11,178 nucleotides of DNA from NCBI GenBank assembly GCA_041485125.1, contig JBGPIT010000145.1, positions 1 through 11,178 of the forward strand, written 5' to 3'. Under the pieces are notes generated by a model that was not told the origin of the DNA, did no database searches, and was given only the letters and a program-made list of their open reading frames with translations. This stretch comes from JBGPIT01 sp041485125 (GTDB lineage Bacteria; Desulfobacterota; Binatia; UTPRO1). Every line of letters starts with the position of its first letter. Position 1 is the stretch's first letter. This document shows, piece by piece, positions 1 through 5,609 of this stretch. Position numbers and translations under genes: made by a program.

Positions 1-1122
1 ATCGCGCTCTCGAACCTGGCGTTGGTGACCGGCCACGTCGGCACCGTCGGCGCCGGCATCAACCCGCTGCGCGGGCAGAACAACGTGCAGGGCGCCTGCG
101 ACATGGGGGCGCTGCCTGACGTGCTCGCGGGCTATCAGCGCGTCGACGACCCGGCCGCACGCGCGAAGTTCGGAGCGGCGTGGGGCACCGTGATCCCCGA
201 GCGCCCCGGGCTCACGACGCTCGCGATGGAGCACGCCGCGCACGACGGCGCGGTGCGGGCGATGCTGATCCTCGGGGAGGACCCCGTCGTCACCGATCCC
301 GGCAGCACCGCCGTGCAGCGCGCCCTCGAGGCCCTCGACTGCCTGATCGTGTGCGAGCTCTTCCTCACCGACACGGCCCGGCTCGCCGACGTCGTCTTTC
401 CCGTCGCGAGCTTCGCGGAAAAGGACGGCACGTTCACGTCGACCGAGCGCCGCGTGCAGCGCGTCCACCGCGCCGTACCACCGCCGGGCGAGGCACGCGC
501 CGACTGGGAGATCCTCGAGGCGCTCGCCGCGCGACTGGGGCGTCCCATGGGTCTCACCAGCGCCGCCGGCATCTTCGACGAGGTGGCGCGACTCTCACCC
601 ATCTACGCCGGCATCGACTACGCCCGCCTCGATCGCGGTGGGCTCCAGTGGCCGTGCCCGAACGCGGATCATCCAGGAACGCCGCGCCTGCACGAGGAAG
701 AGTTCACGCGCGGTCGCGGCCGCCTCGTGCCCGTGGTGCACACGCCGCCCGCGGAAGCGACGGATACGGAGTACCCGCTCCAACTCACCACCTTCCGCCT
801 GCACCACGTCTACGGCTCGGGATCGATGACCCGGCGGGCGCCGCTCCTCGAGCGCGAGAATCCCCGCGGCCTTTTGTGGATCAATCCGACCGACGCCGCG
901 GCGCTCGCGATTCATGATGGCGGGGGAGTGCGGATACGGTCGCGACGCGGCGAGGTCGCCACCCGGGCAGTCGTGTCGACGGACGTGCCTCCCGGCACGG
1001 TCGCGATGCCGTACCATTTCAGCGAGGCACCGCCGAACCTCGTCACCAACACCGCGCTCGATCCGATCTCGAAGATGCCCGAGCTCAAGGTCTGCGCCGT
1101 CGCGGTCGAGGCGCTGCCGTGA
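1..1122 (+). CDS. Formate dehydrogenase catalytic (alpha) subunit, C-terminal part; 5' end outside window
   Basis: Molybdenum/tungsten-bis-MGD oxidoreductase of the formate dehydrogenase type, which oxidises formate to CO2 (or reduces CO2) and passes electrons to Fe-S partners. The frame is open from the first base, so about 373 C-terminal residues are seen. Near the start is the family block NLALVTGHVGTVGAGINPLR followed by GQNNVQGACDMG, typical of FdhA/FdhF. Next come a cofactor-domain stretch (AMLILGEDPVVTDPG, LADVVFPVASFAEKDGTFTSTERRVQ split across the two motifs) and the C-terminal MGD-binding domain, with GSGSMTRR, WINPTDAAALAI, RSRRGEV, an MPYHF segment and a DPISKMPELKVCAV ending. The catalytic Cys/Sec and N-terminal Fe-S motifs lie upstream of the window, so subclass and Sec use cannot be judged. 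The stop overlaps the next gene's GTG start (GTGA), indicating translational coupling. Formate dehydrogenase is favoured over nitrate reductase because of the GQNNVQGACDMG block and the PELKVCAV end. Confidence 0.93.
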   Translation: MALSNLALVTGHVGTVGAGINPLRGQNNVQGACDMGALPDVLAGYQRVDDPAARAKFGAAWGTVIPERPGLTTLAMEHAAHDGAVRAMLILGEDPVVTDPGSTAVQRALEALDCLIVCELFLTDTARLADVVFPVASFAEKDGTFTSTERRVQRVHRAVPPPGEARADWEILEALAARLGRPMGLTSAAGIFDEVARLSPIYAGIDYARLDRGGLQWPCPNADHPGTPRLHEEEFTRGRGRLVPVVHTPPAEATDTEYPLQLTTFRLHHVYGSGSMTRRAPLLERENPRGLLWINPTDAAALAIHDGGGVRIRSRRGEVATRAVVSTDVPPGTVAMPYHFSEAPPNLVTNTALDPISKMPELKVCAVAVEALP

Positions 1123-2156
1123 ACGACGGCGGTGTCGTCGCCGATCGTGCGACGATCGAGCGGCTGCGCAGCGCGCTCGCGCGCGACCGTGTCCTCTACG
1201 AGCGCCGCGGCGCGGGGGCCGAAGCCGAGTGGCGCCGCGTCACCGCCGCCGAGCCGTTCGACTGGGACGCGGGTCCGGCGCTCACGGGCGTGAAGCGCTT
1301 CTTCTTCCCGAACCGGGAGCCGCTGCTGCGCTGGAGCGGCGACGTAGTCGAGGAAACGATGCCGGATCCCGAACCGTTCGCGCTGTTCGGGCTGCGCGGG
1401 TGCGATCTCGCGGCGATCGCCTACCTCGACGTCTTTTTCGCCGGCGATGCCGCCTACGAGGCTCGCCGCCGCCGCGCGACGCTCGTCGGCCTCAACTGCG
1501 TCGCGGCGTGCGCCGGAGGATTCTGTCACGAGGTCGACGCGGGCCCGTTCGCGCGCGCCGGATTCGACCTGGCGCTGACGCCGCTGCCGGACGGACGCGT
1601 GGTCATCGACGCGGGGAGCGCGGCGGGCGACGATCTCATCCGGTCACACTGCACCGGCGGCCGCCCACTCGATGCGGAGACCGCGCGCGCATGGGCGCGG
1701 GTCGAGGCCGACGCGCTCGCCACGTTTCCGGCGCGCGCCTCGGTCGCCCGCGCGGCCGCCCGCATCAACGCGGCGCCGGGCGCGAGCCCGATCGAGGACG
1801 CCGAGTGGCAGGGCCTCGGGCGATCGTGTCTCGCCTGCACCGGCTGCACGAGCGTGTGCCCGACGTGCAGCTGCTTCACGGTCGTCGACGAGCCGAACGG
1901 CCAGCGCGGGGAGCGCGTGCGCTATTGGGACAGCTGCCTGCTCGAGGGTTTTCAGCGTGAGGCGTCGGGCCATCATCCCGCGCCGCGCGCCGGCGATCGC
2001 GTGCAACGCTTCTGGACGCACAAGCTCTCGCAGGACTTCGCGGAAACCTGCGGCCGCATCGGGTGCGTCGGTTGCGGGCGGTGCGACGTCACGTGCCCGG
2101 GCGTGATCGGCGCGGCGCGGGTGCTCGGCACCCTCGGCCGCGAGGACGAAACGTGA
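1119..2156 (+). CDS. Sulfhydrogenase beta-type iron-sulfur protein with two 4Fe-4S clusters (HydB-like)
   Basis: A 345-aa electron-transfer protein resembling the beta subunit of archaeal/bacterial sulfhydrogenase (HydB) and the AsrA subunit of anaerobic sulfite reductase. It should carry electrons between a catalytic subunit and a flavoprotein. The N-terminal two thirds has the family pattern KRFFFPNREPLL (res 59-70), FALFGLRGCDLAAI (87-100) and LVGLNCVAACAGGFC (122-136). Two ferredoxin-type clusters follow: C237-x2-C240-x2-C243-x3-C247-P and C316-x2-C319-x2-C322-x3-C326-P. Extra cysteines at 250, 252 and 311 also occur in this family. The GTG start at 1119 overlaps the upstream stop and has GAGG at 1108-1111, 7 nt away. 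The stop overlaps the next GTG in the same way. No hydrogenase subunits are visible; the neighbour is a formate dehydrogenase, so formate rather than H2 or sulfur is the likely redox partner (inference). Confidence 0.88.
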   Translation: MNDGGVVADRATIERLRSALARDRVLYERRGAGAEAEWRRVTAAEPFDWDAGPALTGVKRFFFPNREPLLRWSGDVVEETMPDPEPFALFGLRGCDLAAIAYLDVFFAGDAAYEARRRRATLVGLNCVAACAGGFCHEVDAGPFARAGFDLALTPLPDGRVVIDAGSAAGDDLIRSHCTGGRPLDAETARAWARVEADALATFPARASVARAAARINAAPGASPIEDAEWQGLGRSCLACTGCTSVCPTCSCFTVVDEPNGQRGERVRYWDSCLLEGFQREASGHHPAPRAGDRVQRFWTHKLSQDFAETCGRIGCVGCGRCDVTCPGVIGAARVLGTLGREDET

Positions 2157-3073
2157 GCTGGCTGCCGCAGCGGGCACGGATCGTCGCGATCGCCAGCGAG
2201 TGCGCCGACACCCGGACCTTCGTGCTCGCGCTCGAACCGCCCTCGCCGCGCTTCGATACCGCGCGGCCGGGACAGTTCGTCATGCTGTCGATTCTCGGCG
2301 TCGGCGAGGCCGCCTTCACGATGTCGCGGCTGCCGTCCGCCGGCGCCGCCCCGGGCACCGTCACGGTGACGGTCCGGCGGGTCGGCAGCGTGACGGGGCA
2401 TCTGTTCACGCTGCGCACGGGTGCGAGGGTCGGCGTGCGCGGCCCGTTCGGCCGCGGTTTTTCGCTCGCCCCTGGCGTTCCGACGCTCTACGTCGCCGGC
2501 GGCTGCGGCCTGGCGCCGCTCGCGGCGGCGATCGATGGCCACCTCGCTGCGCAAACGGTCGAGACGCCGGTTTCGATCCTCTACGGCGCGCGCGACATGG
2601 CGACGCGGATTCTGCACACGTCGCTGGCGCGGTGGCGCGCCGCGCCGAACGTGCACGTGCTCGAATGTGTCGAGCACCCGACGCCGCAGTGGACGGGGTA
2701 CGTCGGCGGCGTGCTCGATCACCTCGACGACGCCGTCGCGGCGACCGGCGCGGAGCGCGCCGCCGTGTGCGGCCCGCCGGCGATGCTGGCGTCGACGTGC
2801 GCGGCCTTGGTTCGCGCCGGGCTGGCGCCCGCCGGCATCCAGGTCGCGCTCGAACGGCAGATGAAGTGCGGCGAGGGCCACTGCGGCCGCTGCTACGTCA
2901 ACGCGCGCTACGTCTGTACCGATGGCCCAGTGTTCTCGTACGCCGAGCTCATGGCGATGCCCGACGCGTTCCGCGCCGAGGACCGGGCCGCTGCCGCGCA
3001 GTCCCCACCTCTCGTCGCACCGACGCCGTGGCCGCGGGGTACCACGCCGATGAACGGGCAAGCACGTGGATGA
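2153..3073 (+). CDS. FAD/NAD(P)-binding oxidoreductase with 2Fe-2S motif (sulfhydrogenase gamma / AsrB-like)
   Basis: A 306-aa ferredoxin-NADP+ reductase superfamily protein of the HydG/AsrB/PyrK type. It probably exchanges electrons between NAD(P)(H) and the Fe-S protein encoded just upstream. Residues 1-100 form the FAD-binding beta barrel (PGQFVMLSILGVGEAAFTMS at about 39-58; VTVTVRRVGSVTGHL; VRGPFGRGF). Residues 110-215 form the nucleotide domain, with LYVAGGCGLAPL (112-123) and CGPPAM (206-211). A 2Fe-2S motif lies at C239-x4-C244-x2-C247-x7-C255, as in HydG and PyrK. I chose GTG 2153 because it overlaps the upstream stop and has GAGGA at 2142-2146, 6 nt away; the frame is open further upstream but that part reads like a shadow of the Fe-S gene. 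The last 20-30 residues are Pro/Ala-rich and look unstructured. The 3' end overlaps the kinase gene by 8 nt. Confidence 0.9.
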   Translation: MSWLPQRARIVAIASECADTRTFVLALEPPSPRFDTARPGQFVMLSILGVGEAAFTMSRLPSAGAAPGTVTVTVRRVGSVTGHLFTLRTGARVGVRGPFGRGFSLAPGVPTLYVAGGCGLAPLAAAIDGHLAAQTVETPVSILYGARDMATRILHTSLARWRAAPNVHVLECVEHPTPQWTGYVGGVLDHLDDAVAATGAERAAVCGPPAMLASTCAALVRAGLAPAGIQVALERQMKCGEGHCGRCYVNARYVCTDGPVFSYAELMAMPDAFRAEDRAAAAQSPPLVAPTPWPRGTTPMNGQARG

Positions 3074-4811
3074 GAGCGTCGAGGCAGGCAACGTTCGGCG
3101 CTTCATCGCCACGGGCGTGCAGTGGCCGGAGATCGAGCGTGTCCAGGAGCAGCTGCGCGTCTGCGAAGCCGAGCTGGCCAGCGTCGTCTCCATCGCCGCT
3201 GACGCGATCCTGTCGATCGACGACGGCGAGCGCATCGTGCGGTACAACGAAGGCGCCGAGCAGATCTTCGGCTGGTCACGCGAAGAGATACTCGGCAAGC
3301 GCCTGGATCTGCTGATCCCCGATCGCTTTCGGCGAATCCATCGCCAGCACGTACGTGATTTCGCGGCCACGCCTCTGAAGACGCGCAGGATGGGCGACCG
3401 CCCCCTCACGATCGTAGGGCTCCGAAAGAACGGCGACGAGTTCGCGGCGGAGGCGGCCATTTCCAAGCTGCAGATGGGTGGCCGGAATTCCTTCACGGTC
3501 GTGCTGCGGGACGTCACCGAGCAGAAGCGCGCCGAGCGCCGCCAGGTATTCCTCTGCGAGGCGGGAGCCGTGCTGTCGTCGACGTTGGACCATGAGCAAA
3601 CTCTGAGCAACATCGCCCAGCTCGCGCTGCGCTTGCTCGCGGACTGTTGCATCATCGACCTCGTCGACGAGGATGGCGGCGCCCGCACGTGCAGGGTCAC
3701 TCACCGCGATCCCACCAAGTCGCACCTGGCGGACGCCCTCGAGCGCTCCGTACTCGATCGGAGCAAGCCCAACCTCGGCGCGGCTGTTCTCGAGGCGCGG
3801 CGCCCCGTGCTCGTGTCGGAGGTGAGCGACGAGCATCTCCAGTCTCTCGCGCAAGATTCCGAGCGCCTCCGGCTGCTTCGCGAGCTGGACCCGGTCTCCT
3901 ACGTCGGTTTGCCGCTCATCGTCCGCGGTCGGACGCTCGGGGCGATGGTGCTCGTCTCCTCGGATCCGTGCCGCCGTCACGTGTCGGCCGACGTGACGCT
4001 CGGCGAGGATCTCGCCTACCGCGCCGCACTGGCCTTGGACAATGCGCAGCTCTATCGGAGCGTGCAGCGCGCGATTCAGGCCCGGGACGATGTCCTCAAC
4101 ATCGTCGCGCACGATCTACGTAACCCGCTGACCGCGTGTGCCCTGGCCGCTGCCACGCTTCTGCACACGCAGCCCGATGAGGATGGCTGGAGGTTCGTCA
4201 CCAAGGGAGCTGAAATCATCGTCAGGTCGATCGAACGCGCGACCCGTCTCATCCAGGATCTACTGGACGTCGCGCGAATCGAGGCGGGGAAGCTCGCCAT
4301 CGAGCGCACTCGCGTGCCGTCGCGGGACCTGGTGCTCGAAGCCAGCGAAACCTTCACCGCGATGGCTTCCGACACATCGCTGGAGCTTCGGGTAGAGATC
4401 CCCCGGGACCTCCCGGCGGTCTCGGTAGACCGAGAGAGGGTCCTTCAAGTCATCGCGAATCTCGTCGACAACGCGATCAAGTTCACGCCGCCTGGCGGCC
4501 GGATCGTCCTCGGCGCGAACCGCAGCGAGGACGAGGTGCGCTTCTCGGTCACGGACAGCGGCCCCGGTATCCCTCCCGACGAGGTTCCACACCTCTTCGA
4601 TCGCTTTTGGCAGGCCCGCCGAACGGACCGGCGCGGGGCCGGTCTGGGGCTTTCGATCGCGAAGGGCCTAGTCGAGGCTCATGGTGGACGGATCTGGCTG
4701 GAGAGCACCGCGGGCGGTTGGGGCAGCACTTTCCATTTCACCCTGCCGGTAGCACCCGAGGATCGGCCGACGACGGCCGTTACGTCGACGACGTCGCCGG
4801 GGTGTGGGTAG
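3066..4811 (+). CDS. Soluble PAS-GAF sensor histidine kinase
   Basis: A 581-aa cytoplasmic histidine kinase with no transmembrane segment or signal peptide. A short coiled region is followed by a PAS domain (about 34-156: ILSIDDGERIVRYNEGAEQI, FGWSREEILGK, ending in VVLRDVTEQKRAE). A GAF domain follows (about 158-330: CIIDLVDEDGG, VGLPLIVRGRTLGAMVLV, ALALDNAQLY). Then come a HisKA domain with the phospho-acceptor His at about 349 (IVAHDLRNPLT) and an HATPase_c domain with the N-box NLVDNAIKFTP (465-475), DSGPGI (497-502), LFDRFWQ and GAGLGLSIAKGLVEAHGG. It has no receiver domain, and no response regulator is in the window. In-frame stop TGA at 3051 limits the start; GTG 3066 is the first possible start and overlaps the flavoprotein stop by 8 nt, though GTG 3117 is possible. 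Context suggests sensing of redox state, oxygen or a metabolite tied to the formate module (inference). The C-terminal tail beyond about 565 is low-complexity. Confidence 0.93.
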   Translation: MDESVEAGNVRRFIATGVQWPEIERVQEQLRVCEAELASVVSIAADAILSIDDGERIVRYNEGAEQIFGWSREEILGKRLDLLIPDRFRRIHRQHVRDFAATPLKTRRMGDRPLTIVGLRKNGDEFAAEAAISKLQMGGRNSFTVVLRDVTEQKRAERRQVFLCEAGAVLSSTLDHEQTLSNIAQLALRLLADCCIIDLVDEDGGARTCRVTHRDPTKSHLADALERSVLDRSKPNLGAAVLEARRPVLVSEVSDEHLQSLAQDSERLRLLRELDPVSYVGLPLIVRGRTLGAMVLVSSDPCRRHVSADVTLGEDLAYRAALALDNAQLYRSVQRAIQARDDVLNIVAHDLRNPLTACALAAATLLHTQPDEDGWRFVTKGAEIIVRSIERATRLIQDLLDVARIEAGKLAIERTRVPSRDLVLEASETFTAMASDTSLELRVEIPRDLPAVSVDRERVLQVIANLVDNAIKFTPPGGRIVLGANRSEDEVRFSVTDSGPGIPPDEVPHLFDRFWQARRTDRRGAGLGLSIAKGLVEAHGGRIWLESTAGGWGSTFHFTLPVAPEDRPTTAVTSTTSPGCG

Positions 4812-4833
4812 CGGCAGTTCCTCGCGTGCGCGC

Positions 4834-4866
4834 CGTCCCGTCGAGATCGAAGACGATCACCTCCAC
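4834..4866 (-). pseudogene. Possible remnant of a HAD-family phosphatase N-terminus
   Basis: In the minus frame the segment reads VEVIVFDLDGT, a hydrophobic strand followed by DxDGT, which is the motif I and nucleophile signature of haloacid-dehalogenase phosphatases. A GTG at 4866 could be a start codon. The frame then runs only to a stop at 4780 and contains no further HAD motif, so at most the first 11 residues or so of such a gene survive. No ribosome-binding site is visible. It may be a decayed fragment left when flanking genes moved here, or a chance match; I lean only slightly toward a remnant. Confidence 0.25.
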
Positions 4867-4945
4867 GTTTCGCACCGTTGGCAAGTGCGAGCGGGCGCAT
4901 TTCCCAACTCCGGGACGACACCGCTCGAAAACCGAGGCGTACCGT

Positions 4946-4962
4946 CCGGCAAGCGATTTGCT
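4946..4962 (+). promoter_or_regulatory. Candidate sigma-54 (-24/-12) promoter of the CBS gene
   Basis: The 17-mer CCGGCAAGCGATTTGCT matches the RpoN consensus YTGGCACGRNNNTTGCW at 10 of 13 defined positions. It has GG at 4948-4949, GC at 4960-4961 (exact N10 spacing) and a perfect TTGCT at -12. A start about 12 nt beyond the GC would fall near 4973, leaving a leader of about 20 nt with AGGAGG before the CBS start codon. A sigma-54 promoter would need an enhancer-binding activator; no such gene is in the window. Confidence 0.45.
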
Positions 4963-4982
4963 CTGATGTTTGGACAGTATCG

Positions 4983-4988
4983 AGGAGG
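4983..4988 (+). promoter_or_regulatory. Strong Shine-Dalgarno fixing the CBS start
   Basis: AGGAGG lies 5 nt before ATG 4994 and 8 nt before ATG 4997. It rules against the longer in-frame TTG start at 4970, which would place this motif inside the coding sequence. It is the strongest ribosome-binding site I found in the window. Confidence 0.8.
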
Positions 4989-4993
4989 GCAGA

Positions 4994-5476
4994 ATGATGA
5001 AAATCGAAGCATTGATGACCCGGGAGGTGGAGACGTGCCGTCCCACCGACTCCCTGAGCCGCGCGGCGGAGCTGATGTGGGATCACGACTGCGGTTGTCT
5101 CCCGGTGGTCGACGAGAGCGGACGCGTGATCGGGATGATCACCGACCGCGACGTCTGCATGGCAGCGTACACCCGCGGCGAGCCGCTCGAGGGCGTGGCG
5201 GTGTCGGCGGCGATGTCGAAGCAGCTCTTCTCGTGTCGGCCGCGCGACACCGTGCGTGACGCCGAGAGCATCATGAAGGGGAAGCGGGTACGCCGCTTGC
5301 CGGTGGTCGATGCCGACGGTCGTCTCGTCGGACTGATCTCGCTGAACGACATCGCACGCGAGGCCGAGCGCGAGAGCGCCGGCGGTGCCAAAGCCGTCGG
5401 TCTCGACGAGGTCGCGCTGACGCTCGGCGCGATCTGCGCGCCGCGAGGGCCGCGGCAGGTGATGGCGAGCGCGTAG
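4994..5476 (+). CDS. Tandem CBS-domain protein (Hrp1-like)
   Basis: A 160-aa soluble protein made of two CBS domains (about 2-60 and 67-130), the Bateman module that binds adenosine-type nucleotides and acts as an energy or redox sensor. Repeated hallmarks are LMTREVETCRP...CGCLPVVDESGRVIGMITDRDV and MSKQLFSCRPRDTV...RVRRLPVVDADGRLVGLISLNDI. A short tail (135-160, LDEVALTLGAICAPRG) is seen in stress-associated CBS proteins of this size. The order and length resemble the hypoxic response protein Hrp1 (Rv2626c) of M. tuberculosis, although ligand and target are unknown. Four cysteines (15, 33, 35, 56) lie in the first CBS domain, one near the end of each strand, which might allow redox-dependent disulfides (inference). 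The start is ATG 4994, with AGGAGG upstream. A sigma-54-type element precedes it, suggesting its own transcription start rather than read-through from the kinase. Confidence 0.92.
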   Translation: MMKIEALMTREVETCRPTDSLSRAAELMWDHDCGCLPVVDESGRVIGMITDRDVCMAAYTRGEPLEGVAVSAAMSKQLFSCRPRDTVRDAESIMKGKRVRRLPVVDADGRLVGLISLNDIAREAERESAGGAKAVGLDEVALTLGAICAPRGPRQVMASA

Positions 5477-5535
5477 CGCGCAATCGGCGTGACGCTGCTG
5501 GCGTTGACGGTGTCGGAGGCCCGTTACCCACGGCA

Positions 5536-5556
5536 CGGCGCGCGCTGCGCGCGCCG
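5536..5556 (+). terminator. Strong GC hairpin after the CBS gene, possible terminator
   Basis: A perfect 10-bp inverted repeat (CGGCGCGCGC, one central T, GCGCGCGCCG) that would fold as an 8-9 bp stem with a 3-nt loop. It sits 60 nt beyond the CBS stop and 50-150 nt before the possible ATPase starts. No T-run follows, so it is not a classic intrinsic terminator. It may be a pause or RNA-processing site, or a terminator of the T-poor type common in GC-rich genomes. Confidence 0.35.
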
Positions 5557-5609
5557 ACGGACGCCGCTGCCGACGCTTCCGTGCCCCCCTTCTCCCCGAG
5601 CTCATCCGC

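Noticed and set aside
1973..3700. Long minus-strand open frame of 575 codons
   Set aside because: It lies antisense to three well-supported genes, is Arg/Ser/Ala-rich with no domain pattern, and is typical of GC-rich shadow frames.
5531..5546. Second sigma-54-like match (CGGCACG...GCT) before the ATPase
   Set aside because: The -12 TTGC is missing, and the match is part of a low-complexity GC hairpin.
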